This document shows, piece by piece, positions 34,732-44,636 of a stretch of 64,000 nt of DNA. Numbering within the stretch: position 1 is the first letter of the stretch; every line of letters starts with the position of its first letter. Source of the DNA: CAYRNY01 sp964425755 (GTDB lineage: Bacteria > Chloroflexota > Anaerolineae > Aggregatilineales > Aggregatilineaceae). The stretch spans positions 310,001-374,000 of the forward strand of contig CAYRNY010000001.1 of the NCBI GenBank assembly GCA_964425755.1, in the 5' to 3' direction. A model generated the notes under the pieces. It worked only from the letters and a program-made list of their open reading frames with translations. It searched no databases and was not told the DNA's origin. The translations under genes and the position numbers were made by a program.

Positions 34732-34886
34732 GCGAAGCACACCCCGCGCTGCAAGCACGGGGCTATGTACCGGTCGCACCCTGAAGGGCGCTTAAACACC
34801 ATCCACGCGCCGGTTTGGGCGGCAGCTAACGGGCCGGTTCGCGGCCCGAGCGATGTATAGCCGGGTGCTTCCAGCGCCCGGCGGAC
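34732..34886 (+). repeat. 155-bp repeat, left copy (pair of inverted palindromic units)
   Basis: Apparently identical over 155 bp to 35601-35755, read base by base. It begins 3 bp after the hisS stop codon. Each copy is two related units of 50-60 bp in opposite orientation. One has GCTGCAAGCACGGGGCTAT and the other ATAGCCGGGTGCTTCCAGCG, separated by about 30 bp. Related single units occur at 7079, 18989, 42431, 42509 and 55278. Confidence 0.9.
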
Positions 34887-34920
34887 AGCCCGGCGCTGCC
34901 CCGTGCTATACTAGGTGCAA

Positions 34921-35181
34921 ATGAGCGAGGACAAACCGATGGCACCACAAACGAAAGCACCCAAAACCGTCAAGCTCGAAGACGTGAAAGCCAGCATTGA
35001 CGCGCTGATCGCGCTCGTGCGCGAAGGCACGGATGTGCTGATCATGGATGGCGACACGCCGGTCGTGCGCATGTCGCCACCGGCCAGCGGCGAGCGGGTG
35101 CCGGATTTGAACTCGGGCACCTGGATGAGCGATGATTTCGACGATCCGCTGCCGGATGAATTCTGGCTAGGTGAAGAATGA
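34921..35181 (+). CDS. Antitoxin of Phd/VapB type
   Basis: An acidic 86-residue protein. It has the N-terminal dimer and DNA-binding-like region TVKLEDVKASIDALIALVRE, then GDTPVVRMSP. The C-terminal toxin-binding tail is WMSDDFDDPLPDEFWLGEE, typical of antitoxins paired with PIN-domain toxins. A TATACT box at 34907-34912 puts transcription start at about the first ATG (34921), so the message could be leaderless. ATG 34939 with AGGA 8 nt upstream is an alternative start. Its last codons overlap the toxin start by 4 bp. Confidence 0.85.
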   Translation: MSEDKPMAPQTKAPKTVKLEDVKASIDALIALVREGTDVLIMDGDTPVVRMSPPASGERVPDLNSGTWMSDDFDDPLPDEFWLGEE

Positions 35182-35564
35182 GATATTTGCTGGATACACA
35201 CGCGTTCATTTGGTGGGATTCAAGCTCGAACCGTTTGTCACGGCGGGTGTTTGACATCATTATCGAACCAGCCAATGACATCTTGATCAGCTTGGTCAGT
35301 GTCTGGGAAATGCAGATCAAGCAACAAGTTGGAAAATTGATTCTGGCGAGACCTTTGGCAAAGATACTGGAATCGCAGCAACAGCAAAATGACATCCGCC
35401 TGCTGCCGATTGAGCTTTCGCATCTCCTGGCGCTGTCCGATCTGCCGGACCACCACCGCGACCCGTTTGATCGCCTGCTGGTCGCGCAGGCACGGATCGA
35501 AAACCTCACGCTGCTCAGCGCCGATCCACACATCGCACGCTACCCGGTCGATGTGGCCTGGTGA
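35178..35564 (+). CDS. PIN-domain toxin (VapC-like ribonuclease)
   Basis: A 128-residue PIN-domain Mg2+-dependent RNase. It starts MRYLLDTHAFIWW (first catalytic Asp), has SVWEMQIKQQVGKL (Glu), and a third acidic cluster in HHRDPFDRLLVAQAR. VapC-type toxins cut tRNA or rRNA; the target here is unknown. Translation is coupled to the antitoxin by an ATGA overlap. The gene is richer in A and T than its neighbours and lies between two apparently identical 155-bp repeats, which suggests that the cassette arrived or moved as a unit. Confidence 0.88.
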   Translation: MRYLLDTHAFIWWDSSSNRLSRRVFDIIIEPANDILISLVSVWEMQIKQQVGKLILARPLAKILESQQQQNDIRLLPIELSHLLALSDLPDHHRDPFDRLLVAQARIENLTLLSADPHIARYPVDVAW

Positions 35565-35600
35565 GCGCACGCACACGAGATTATCCTGTGCCGCCGTGCT

Positions 35601-35755
35601 GCGAAGCACACCCCGCGCTGCAAGCACGGGGCTATGTACCGGTCGCACCCTGAAGGGCGCTTAAACACCATCCACGCGCCGGTTTGGGCGGCAGCTAACG
35701 GGCCGGTTCGCGGCCCGAGCGATGTATAGCCGGGTGCTTCCAGCGCCCGGCGGAC
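35601..35755 (+). repeat. 155-bp repeat, right copy
   Basis: Same sequence as 34732-34886 and in direct orientation, offset by 869 bp. It begins 36 bp after the toxin stop codon and ends about 90 bp before the protein-kinase gene. A TACAAT box for the kinase gene follows at 35798-35803. Confidence 0.9.
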
Positions 35756-35845
35756 TCCCCCCACGCAAAAACCACAGTCACACCGCGCAAAATCGAGTAC
35801 AATAGCAACGACGACTCGCACAGCACACAGAAAGCGGGCGCGCGT

Positions 35846-37414
<1,569 letters not shown>

Positions 37415-37441
37415 GCCTGTCCCCAGGTACGCGACGCGCCC

Positions 37442-38188
37442 TTACCCCGGTTTCCCCCCGGCGATCACCAGCATGTTCGCGGTCCGGAAGCCCTCGTTGA
37501 GCAGCCGCAGCTTGATCGCGTCGGCGCGCGCCGCGAGTTCGTCCCGGTTGGGCAGCTCTTCCGCGCGGCGCAAATAGTGATCCAGCCGCTTGAGCAGAAT
37601 ATCGCGGCGTTCGGGGTCGTGCGGGTCCATTTCCGCGCCGAAAGCGACGTCGAACACGGCCAGGTCGCGCAGGTTCAGCGCCCCCACGAGATCGAGCAGC
37701 TCCTGCCGCCGGTACGTCTCGTTATGCGTGATGCCCAGCGCGCGATCGATCGCGGCCCACCAGTGATGCATCAGGATGTGCGTCATCTGCGGCCCGTCCT
37801 GGTGATCGCGGTACATCTCGACGATCACCACATGCCCGCCCGGTTTGAGCACGCGTAGCATCTCGTCCAGCACGGGGCGCGGGTCCGGCAGGTGGTGCAG
37901 CGACGTGGCGATCGCCACCGTTTCAAAGCTGGCGTCCGCGAAATCCATCGCGTGCGCGTCCATCTGCAGGAACTCGACGTCCGCGCGGTTGAACACGCTC
38001 GCGTCGTCCAGCGCGGCGAAGTCCAGCGGGCGTAGGTCGATTCCGACCCCCTCGACCGCATCCTGCATCGTATCCAGCAGCCACGCCAGCAGCCAGCCGT
38101 CACCGGTTGCCACGTCCAGAATCCGCCCGCCCGTCAAAGACGCGATCGCCGCCTCGATATCCTGTACCGTGCTCAATTGAATCGCCAT
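37442..38188 (-). CDS. Class I SAM-dependent methyltransferase
   Basis: A 248-residue Rossmann methyltransferase. Motif I is GGRILDVATGDGWLLAWLL, an acidic loop is VGIDLRPLDF, motif II/III is MDAHAMDFADASFETVAIAT, and the post-motif is HHLPDPRPVLDEMLRVLKPGG. This resembles UbiE-like or small-molecule methyltransferases (Methyltransf_11). The substrate is unknown. GAGGAG lies 6-7 nt before the ATG. It converges on the kinase gene. Confidence 0.87.
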   Translation of the reverse strand: MAIQLSTVQDIEAAIASLTGGRILDVATGDGWLLAWLLDTMQDAVEGVGIDLRPLDFAALDDASVFNRADVEFLQMDAHAMDFADASFETVAIATSLHHLPDPRPVLDEMLRVLKPGGHVVIVEMYRDHQDGPQMTHILMHHWWAAIDRALGITHNETYRRQELLDLVGALNLRDLAVFDVAFGAEMDPHDPERRDILLKRLDHYLRRAEELPNRDELAARADAIKLRLLNEGFRTANMLVIAGGKPG

Positions 38189-38353
38189 ACCAGCTCCTCA
38201 TTCCGTGCTGTTTTGCCACCTGCACGCTCACCTTGCCGGAGGGCACATTTCTGCGCTGTTAGCGCGCCTACTGCCTGGCTTGCGTGCGGCATCCAAACTG
38301 TATTACAATCACGGCACTTCGCCGATCATTTCGCTGCAAAGGGTTATCTTACC

Positions 38354-38719
38354 GTGCCGATCACGATCCGCCGGCTTGATCACGACAACGTGCTGCACTA
38401 CTGCTTTCACGGCGCGATAACACACGACGATATCGTGACGCTCCAGGAAACAGAAGCCCCGTATTTTGCAGGGCTGGACGACGGCGACTGCCTGCAGATC
38501 ATCGCGGACTTTTCCGCACTTGAGACGATCGCCGCCGACTTGCTGCCGCAACTGGGCCAGCTCCGGCTGCTGCGTGATCGGCGCGTGTGCCGTACTGTGA
38601 TCGCAGGCGCGAACCCGTACCTGCGCGCGATGGCGATCAGCCTGGGCACGTTGGCGCGCCCGGACCGGCGCTTCACGTTCAGCCCGACCGTCGACGCGGC
38701 GCTGAAACTGCTCGCGTGA
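38354..38719 (+). CDS. STAS/SpoIIAA-like protein, unknown function
   Basis: A 121-residue protein read from GTG 38354, with AAAGGG 9 nt upstream. TTGCGT (38280) and TACAAT (38304) form a promoter 18 bp apart, so longer in-frame versions that start before the promoter are excluded. The sequence alternates strands and helices: ITIRRLDHDNVLHYCFHGAI, then LQIIADFSALETIAADLLPQ, then AGANPYLRAMAISLG. This resembles SpoIIAA/STAS or SEC14-like regulators found in Chloroflexota. No catalytic motif is seen. Confidence 0.6.
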   Translation: MPITIRRLDHDNVLHYCFHGAITHDDIVTLQETEAPYFAGLDDGDCLQIIADFSALETIAADLLPQLGQLRLLRDRRVCRTVIAGANPYLRAMAISLGTLARPDRRFTFSPTVDAALKLLA

Positions 38720-38730
38720 TCGCGCGGGTC

Positions 38731-39318
38731 TCATTCATCCGGGTGCGGCGGGAACATCACGTACAGCAGCGTGTCGCACAACTCGCCGTGCACATCCCGC
38801 GCCTGGCGCTGCAAACGTGCTTCGAGCGCATAGCCCGCCCGCTCTGCAACCGCGATACTTGCGGTGTTGCGCGCGTCGATGCGGATCTCGACGCGCTGCG
38901 CGTGCAGGTGCTCGAACGCATACGCCGTGATCCCGCGCACGGCCTCGGTGATGTAGCCGTTGCCGGTCATGCTGGTGCGGCACCAGTAGCCGATCTCCAC
39001 GCACGGCACCGCCCAGTCGATGCGGTGCATCCCGCTGCCCCCGACGAACGCGCCGTCAGCTTTGCGCCACAGCGTCAGCATCAAATCGTCGCGCTGCAGC
39101 CACTCGGCATATTTGCGGCGGCACATGTGCTCCGTTTCCTCAACCGGCGGCGCCTCTCGCGCCCAGGGTAGCCAGGGTTTGAGCGCGTCCAGCGATTCGC
39201 GGACCGCTGCGTTATACGCCGCCCCGTCGCCCGGTTTCGGGGGCCGCAGGATCAGCCGTTCGGTTTCAAACGACTCCGGCAGGTCGAGCAGGATCGGCTG
39301 TTGAATCCCCGCGCTCAT
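38731..39318 (-). CDS. RimJ/RimL-type GNAT acetyltransferase
   Basis: A 195-residue GNAT protein. It opens with ETERLILRPPKPGDGAAYNA, the RimJ/RimL start. It has CVEIGYWCRTSMTGNGYITE, in which the acetyl-CoA loop R/QxxGxG/A reads MTGNGYI, and ITAYAFEHLHAQRVEIRID followed by NTASIAVAERAGYALEARL. It acetylates an N-terminal or small-molecule amine; the target is unknown. GGAGG lies 9 nt before the ATG. Confidence 0.88.
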   Translation of the reverse strand: MSAGIQQPILLDLPESFETERLILRPPKPGDGAAYNAAVRESLDALKPWLPWAREAPPVEETEHMCRRKYAEWLQRDDLMLTLWRKADGAFVGGSGMHRIDWAVPCVEIGYWCRTSMTGNGYITEAVRGITAYAFEHLHAQRVEIRIDARNTASIAVAERAGYALEARLQRQARDVHGELCDTLLYVMFPPHPDE

Positions 39319-39342
39319 TAGGCATTTCCTCCACTGGACACC

Positions 39343-41097
39343 TCACAGTGCCGCGTGGACCGCGTCCAGCAGCGCGCCGGAACGCACCACCGCGACCAGC
39401 GCGTCGACATACGGGTGCAGCGCGACATCATGCGTGATCACGCGCAGCGGCACGCCGGGCGCGATCTCAACACCGCGCAGGAAGTCCAGCGCCGCCGCCG
39501 CGCCCTCGCCCACCTGCGCCCCCGGCTCCTGGCGCAGGCGCAGCTCAAGCGCCTGGAACGCGCACAGCAGTTCGATCGCGACGACCGCCTGCACGTTCGC
39601 GACGATCTGTGCGGCGTGCCGGGCAGCGGTCGTGCACATGCTGACGTGATCCTCGCGGTTGGCGCTGCTGGGGATGCTGTCCACGCTGGCCGGGTGCGCC
39701 AGTACCTTGCTCTCACTCACCAGCGACGCGGCGGTGTACTGGGCGAGCATCAGGCCGCTGTTGAGGCCCTCTTTGCCCGCTTCGTCGGGGATCAAGAACG
39801 GCGGCAGGCCGCGATTCAGGCGCGGATCGAGCAGGTGGAACGTGCGCCGCTCGCTGATGCTCGCCACGTCCGCGATCACGATCTTGAGCAGGTCCATCGC
39901 GTAACCGACGGGCGCGCCGTGAAAGTTCCCGCCTGACACGGCCTTGATCGCACGCGGCAGGTGCATCGGTCCCTCACCGGCCAGGAAGATCAGCGGGTTG
40001 TCGGTCACGGCGTTGATCTCGCGCGTCAGCACATCCTCGACATAGTGCAGCGCATCGAGCGCCGCGCCGAGCACGACCGGCGCCACGCGCAGCGAATACG
40101 GGTCCTGCGGCGGTCCCTGCGCCGGATCGATATCGCGATCCACGTCCCCGCGCACCAGCGTGCTGCCCTCCAGCAAACGGTACACGAAGTCCGCGACGCG
40201 CGCCTGCCCGGCATGCCCGCGCACCGCGTGCAGGTGCGGGAAATACGCGTCCCGGAATCCGCGCAGCGCCTCCAGCGACAGCGCCAGCGCGATCTCGGAT
40301 GCCGCCAGCGCGCGATACGCGTCGTGCCACGCCAGCACACCGATCCCGGCGCTGGGGGCCGTGCCGTTGATCAACGCGACGCCTTCTTTCGCGCCGAGCA
40401 GCACGCGCTCGATCCCAGCGGCGCGCATCGCCTCGGCCCCGTCGACCGGCGCGCCCTGCCAGTACGCCCACCCGTTCGCGCCGGGATGCACCTCTTCGCC
40501 CGGGACCGGGGCGCTCAGCACCAGCGCGAGATGCGCCAGCGGCGCGAGATCGCCCGACGCGCCCAGCGATCCCTGCGCGGGCAGCGCGGGCAACACGCCG
40601 CGATTGAGCATCTGCACCAGCGTGTTGATCACGACGGGCCGCACGCCGCTGTAACCCTGCGCGAGCGTGTTGGCGCGGATCAGCATCGTCGCGCGCACGG
40701 CATCGGCATCCAGGTGCGGGCCGGTGGCGACGCTGTGGCTCAGCAGCAAGTTGCGGCTCAGGCGCATCGCGTCGGATGCGTGCCCGAAGACCGCGCGCCC
40801 GGCATTATCACCGAACCCGGTATTCACACCGTAGATCACCAGCGGATCGCGGTCTTCGGCTTCCGCCGCCTCGATCTCGTTCATCGTGCGCTGGACCCAG
40901 GCGGCGCTGCGCTGCACGCGGTCCAGCCGCGCGGCGAACTCTGTACCGGGCGGCGCGTGGTCCGGCAGCGGTTCCACAGGGACACGGTCGCGCGCGACCC
41001 GCACCACGTCCGCAATGCTCAGCGGATCGCGGCCCAGGATCAGCGCGCCGGGGTGTTCGTGCTCGGTGTGGTCGGCATGTTCGTAGGCGGAATGCAT
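39343..41097 (-). CDS. MIO-dependent aromatic amino acid ammonia-lyase (HAL/PAL/TAL family)
   Basis: Non-oxidative elimination of ammonia from His, Phe or Tyr using the MIO group formed from Ala-Ser-Gly. The 584-residue protein has GSLGASGDLAPLAHLAL (ASG at about 180-182), the early YGVNTGFGDNAG loop with the catalytic Tyr, and the middle NPLIF and later QYTAASLVSESKVLAHPASV segments. It is longer than typical HutH (about 510), starts with a His-rich tail (HADHTEHEH), and no other hut gene is near, so the substrate is open. An ATG at 41097 is preferred over an upstream TTG. Confidence 0.85.
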   Translation of the reverse strand: MHSAYEHADHTEHEHPGALILGRDPLSIADVVRVARDRVPVEPLPDHAPPGTEFAARLDRVQRSAAWVQRTMNEIEAAEAEDRDPLVIYGVNTGFGDNAGRAVFGHASDAMRLSRNLLLSHSVATGPHLDADAVRATMLIRANTLAQGYSGVRPVVINTLVQMLNRGVLPALPAQGSLGASGDLAPLAHLALVLSAPVPGEEVHPGANGWAYWQGAPVDGAEAMRAAGIERVLLGAKEGVALINGTAPSAGIGVLAWHDAYRALAASEIALALSLEALRGFRDAYFPHLHAVRGHAGQARVADFVYRLLEGSTLVRGDVDRDIDPAQGPPQDPYSLRVAPVVLGAALDALHYVEDVLTREINAVTDNPLIFLAGEGPMHLPRAIKAVSGGNFHGAPVGYAMDLLKIVIADVASISERRTFHLLDPRLNRGLPPFLIPDEAGKEGLNSGLMLAQYTAASLVSESKVLAHPASVDSIPSSANREDHVSMCTTAARHAAQIVANVQAVVAIELLCAFQALELRLRQEPGAQVGEGAAAALDFLRGVEIAPGVPLRVITHDVALHPYVDALVAVVRSGALLDAVHAAL

Positions 41098-41332
41098 AAG
41101 GCTTGTACCTTTCAAGAAAAAGAATTTTGACGTGATCCTTACTATTTGCCTGAACGCTAACCCAACCCCGCGACGCTGTCAACCTGCAACTCGTCACGCG
41201 TCACCGCGCCGGCAGACAGCCCGCTAGCAGTGGGATGTTCCGGTGCCCGGCGAGCAACCGCCGCAAAACAACCGGGGCAGCGGCCCAGACCGGCGCACTG
41301 CCCCACGACTCCACCATGCACGCGCTGCCGCG

Positions 41333-42322
41333 TCACTTCTCGGTCTCTTGCGCGCCTTTCTCCCAGAACGCGAACAAATCGCCCACCGAGCGCCCCTCGT
41401 GGTTGCACAGGATCGCGTCGCCCAACACCGAGGCGACGGACTGCACGACCAGCTTGGGGATGCCCTCGATGGCGTGCGGCGCGTAAACGGTATCGGTCGT
41501 CACGATCTCGTCGACACATTCCAGCGCGTTGAGCTGCTCCACCGCGTCGCCGGTGAACAGGCCGTGCGTGCACGCGATGCAGAACGTCTCGATGCCGAAC
41601 GCTTGCAGCGCCTCGACGATCTCGACCATCGTCCTGCCGGTGGCGATCTCGTCGTCAATCACGATCGCGCGTTTGGGCGGCGGCTCGCTGATACCGAGCA
41701 CGGTCTTGATCTCGACCTCGGTATCGGTATGGCGTACCTTCGTAGCGACCGCCAGCGGCAGGTGCAGCGCCGCCGCCAGTTTGATCGCCTGTTTGGCGTA
41801 GCCGACATCCGGCGACACGATGACCGTATCCTCCAGCCCGCGCTGCCGGAAATACTTGACCAGCACACTCTGGCTGGTCAGGTGATCAAGCGGCACGTCG
41901 AAAAAGCCGTGCACCTGCGGTGAGTGCAGCGTCAGCGCGATCGCGCGGTCCGCGCCGGCGGTCTCGATCAATTGCGCGGTCAGCTTGGCGGTGATCGAAA
42001 TGCGGGGCGCGTCTTTTTTGTCACCGCGCGCGTACGCATAATATGGGATCACGGCGGTCACCCGGCGCGCGTCCCCGTGCCGGGCGATGTCGAGCATCAT
42101 CAACAACTGCATCAAGTGGCGGTGGACCGGGGCGGTAAGGGACTGGATGATGTAGACATCCTTGTTACGCACGCTGTCGCCCAGTTGAATTTGTAGCGTG
42201 CCGTGGCTGAAGCGTTGGATATAGGTGGGCCGCAGCGGAACGCCCAGGTAGTCGCAGACGCGCTGCGCCAGCGGTTCATTGGACGTTCCGGCGAAGATAT
42301 ACAGGTCGTCTTTGCTGGTCAA
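41333..42322 (-). CDS. prs: Ribose-phosphate pyrophosphokinase (PRPP synthetase)
   Basis: Makes PRPP from ribose 5-phosphate and ATP for nucleotide, His and Trp synthesis. The 329-residue protein has the ATP region RFSHGTLQIQLGDSVRNKDV, the catalytic flexible loop YYAYARGDKKDAPRISITAK, LTLHSPQVHGFF, and the PRPP-binding loop IVIDDEIATGRTM. The start is TTG 42322, with AAGGAGG 5 nt upstream; the ATG inside that spacer opens a two-codon frame (ATG GCT TGA). The region from the gene end to 41097 is 235 bp without a recognisable feature. Confidence 0.95.
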   Translation of the reverse strand: MTSKDDLYIFAGTSNEPLAQRVCDYLGVPLRPTYIQRFSHGTLQIQLGDSVRNKDVYIIQSLTAPVHRHLMQLLMMLDIARHGDARRVTAVIPYYAYARGDKKDAPRISITAKLTAQLIETAGADRAIALTLHSPQVHGFFDVPLDHLTSQSVLVKYFRQRGLEDTVIVSPDVGYAKQAIKLAAALHLPLAVATKVRHTDTEVEIKTVLGISEPPPKRAIVIDDEIATGRTMVEIVEALQAFGIETFCIACTHGLFTGDAVEQLNALECVDEIVTTDTVYAPHAIEGIPKLVVQSVASVLGDAILCNHEGRSVGDLFAFWEKGAQETEK

Positions 42323-42430
42323 GCCATCCTCCTTGTCAGGTGATCTGATTGGCTCCCCGCCGGACGTTGCATCAACTCTACTTTACCTTCGCTGCGCAAA
42401 TCCGCAAGCGATTCAGCCGAATCGAAAGCG

Positions 42431-42557
42431 CGCCGTGCCCTGCAAGGACACGGCTATCGCTCGCAAGAACCGCCAAACGGCCCTGATCGTCGCGTGACCG
42501 GATGATGTCTAAGCGCCCTGCCAGGGTGCGACGGGAATGTAGCCACGCGCGGGGCGG
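42431..42557. repeat. Pair of diverged palindromic units in inverted orientation
   Basis: One unit (42431-42485) has CCCTGCAAGGACACGGCTAT. The second (42509-42557) runs the opposite way with TAAGCGCCCTGCCAGGGTGC and GTAGCCACGCGCGGGGC. This is the same two-unit arrangement as the 155-bp repeats but diverged. It fills most of the 376-bp gap between the divergent prs gene and the acetyltransferase gene. A TATAAT box for the latter follows at 42644-42649. Confidence 0.65.
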
Positions 42558-42698
42558 CGATCGATCGCCGCGTAATCACGATGTCAACTAAACGCGACAC
42601 ACTACCGCCGGCCCGCGAATAGCGCCACCCCCCGGCCCCGGACTATAATGGCGGCAGGAAGGGGGTATGGTGGGGACATAGCGCGAGGGAAACGCACC

Positions 42699-43991
42699 AT
42701 GACGACGACTCGAGCGATCCGCTGGCCGGACGACTGGGACGCGCTGCTGGCACACTTCGAGCAAGTGTACAGCCCCGACCAGGTCGCGACATTGGCGGCA
42801 TCCTACGGCATGACCCCCGGCTTTGACCCGGCGGACTGCTTCGTGATCGACGGGGATTCCGGCGATATCGCCGCGCACGCGATGATCATCCCGCGCGGGG
42901 TGCAGATCGGCCCCAGCTTGCTGCCAACCGCCGAACTCGGCTCGATCACCGTGCTGCCCGCTTACCGCGATCGTGGCTACGAAACCGCCTTGCTCGACAC
43001 GCTGCACGCGCGCATAACTGAGCGCGGCGACGCGCTCGGCCTGACGTTCGCCGCGCCGGACCTGTTCGATGCGTGGGAGTACGCGGCGGCAGCCGGACTG
43101 TACCTGACCAGCTTTGAATCGACGATCGCCACCAACCACGCACTCTCCGCCGGCGCGTGGGATTTCGCGCACAGTTACGAACGGCGCAGCGCCGAACGAT
43201 TAGGCGCGCGCAACGAAGCCGTCACCGTGCGCCGCTTCTACCTCAGCGATCTGCCCGCCGTGCAGGCGCTTTATGCTGCCGCGAGCGCGGACGGTCATTA
43301 CCTGCTGGCGCGCGATGTGGATGAATGGCAGTGGCAGCTTGATCACCTGGCGCGCACCGGGCGCTATGACCCGGACGATTTCCTGGTTGCGGAGACGCAC
43401 GGCAGCGTGGTGGCGTATGCGCGGATGGTGGCCCACAAACCGGCCAACCTGTTCCGCGAACCGGACGAGGAAACCCCGTTCAGCGTGATCGAAACGGGCG
43501 GCACGCACCCGGACGGGATCGAGGCGCTGCTGGGCGCGATCGCGCAGACGGCGCGCACGCTCAACACCAGCCGCATCGGGCTGTTTGTGCACCCTGAAAG
43601 CGCATTGATGCAGCATGCCCTGGTGCGCGGCGCGCACCTGCGCCACTTCACCGGCGCGGGATTCATGCGCCTGCATAACCTGGCGACCGCGCTCGACCTG
43701 CTCCACCCGGTGCTGGACACGCGCCGCTTCGAGAGCCGGTTCGCCGGGCGCGCCTACGAGCTGGTCATCACCACCGAGCACGAATACGCCGCGATTCACC
43801 TGGGCCAGAACGACCGCCAAGAACCTGAAATCGTGGAGCTGGAAATCCCGGCCAGCGCGTTCATGCGGCTGATCACCGGCTGGTACGGCAGCACGCACCT
43901 GGACGCTGCGTATCACGCGCGTCACGCCGAACTGCTGCGCGTGCTGTTCCCACAGCGCGACCCGAAGATCGGGCTGGCGGACGTGCTGTGA
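42699..43991 (+). CDS. Two-domain GNAT acetyltransferase (Eis-like layout)
   Basis: A 430-residue protein. The ATG at 42699 has GAGGGA upstream. The first GNAT domain (about residues 1-165) includes TAELGSITVLPAYRDRGYET, the acetyl-CoA loop. A second, degenerate GNAT-like domain covers about 170-310 (AVTVRRFYLSDLPAVQALYA). The C-terminal 110 residues (FESRFAGRAYELVITTEHEY, then ASAFMRLITGWYG) look like the sterol-carrier-like third domain of Eis proteins. The substrate is unknown. Confidence 0.8.
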   Translation: MTTTRAIRWPDDWDALLAHFEQVYSPDQVATLAASYGMTPGFDPADCFVIDGDSGDIAAHAMIIPRGVQIGPSLLPTAELGSITVLPAYRDRGYETALLDTLHARITERGDALGLTFAAPDLFDAWEYAAAAGLYLTSFESTIATNHALSAGAWDFAHSYERRSAERLGARNEAVTVRRFYLSDLPAVQALYAAASADGHYLLARDVDEWQWQLDHLARTGRYDPDDFLVAETHGSVVAYARMVAHKPANLFREPDEETPFSVIETGGTHPDGIEALLGAIAQTARTLNTSRIGLFVHPESALMQHALVRGAHLRHFTGAGFMRLHNLATALDLLHPVLDTRRFESRFAGRAYELVITTEHEYAAIHLGQNDRQEPEIVELEIPASAFMRLITGWYGSTHLDAAYHARHAELLRVLFPQRDPKIGLADVL

Positions 43992-44119
43992 GTGCGGGCA
44001 GGATCAGCAGCCCTGGTCCGTGCGTTTGTCCCGCACCGCGACCGGATTCCGCTTGCCGGGAAACGCCGAGTCGTTTACTCTCAATAGACTGGCGGGCACA
44101 CAACACGAAAGGCGACCAT

Positions 44120-44554
44120 ATGCACACCGACCAACAGAAACCCGCAATCCAGCACAGCCGCACGTTGTTCACAAACGGGTATTGTTGTTCCGAAAGCGTG
44201 TTGATCGCGCTGGCGCACCACGCCGGGCGCGACCCGGACCCGCTGGTAGCGCTTGCCAGCGGCTTCTGCGGCGGCATCGCCGGGACGCGCCAGACGTGCG
44301 GCGCGGTCACCGGCGCGATCATGGGCCTGGGGCTGCTCTTGGGTCCGGTGGAACCGCACGCTTCCCACGCCACCATCGAGGCCACCGCGTGCCAGTTCAT
44401 GCGGCGCTTCCGGGCCGAGTTCGGATCGCTGGCCTGCGGCGACCTGCTCGCCGGGAACATCGCGGCCCAGGCGCGGCAGCCTGATGCAAGCTGCGCGGAT
44501 TACGTCGGGGAAGCGGTGCGCCTTGCGCTGGATGTGCTCGAAAAAGAGCATTAG
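44120..44554 (+). CDS. C_GCAxxG_C_C family redox protein
   Basis: A 144-residue cysteine-rich protein with AAAGG 8 nt before the ATG at 44120. The family signature is intact: NGYCCSESVL, GFCGGIAGTRQTCGAVTGAI with GLGLLLG following, CQFMRRFRAEFGSLACGDLL, and a last Cys in ASCADYVGEAVR. Members occur in anaerobes, often near redox enzymes, and are thought to bind metal or carry disulfides. The role is not established. Confidence 0.88.
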   Translation: MHTDQQKPAIQHSRTLFTNGYCCSESVLIALAHHAGRDPDPLVALASGFCGGIAGTRQTCGAVTGAIMGLGLLLGPVEPHASHATIEATACQFMRRFRAEFGSLACGDLLAGNIAAQARQPDASCADYVGEAVRLALDVLEKEH

Positions 44555-44636
44555 ATGCCGCCAGGACAGCACGTGTTTTTGGTAAGCACGGCCAACGCCA
44601 TTACGGATCACGCTTCTGCAAAGGAGCCATAACCCC

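Noticed and set aside
34732..35755. An insertion sequence or composite transposon
   Set aside because: The repeats flank only a toxin-antitoxin pair. No transposase, terminal inverted repeats of a known IS or target-site duplication is evident.
39343..41097. A confident hutH call
   Set aside because: The MIO motif shows the family, but the protein is longer than HutH, has no hut neighbours and could act on Phe or Tyr.
42313..42321. An ATG start for prs just downstream of AAGGAGG
   Set aside because: That ATG is out of frame and hits TGA after one codon; the TTG at 42322 is in frame with correct spacing.
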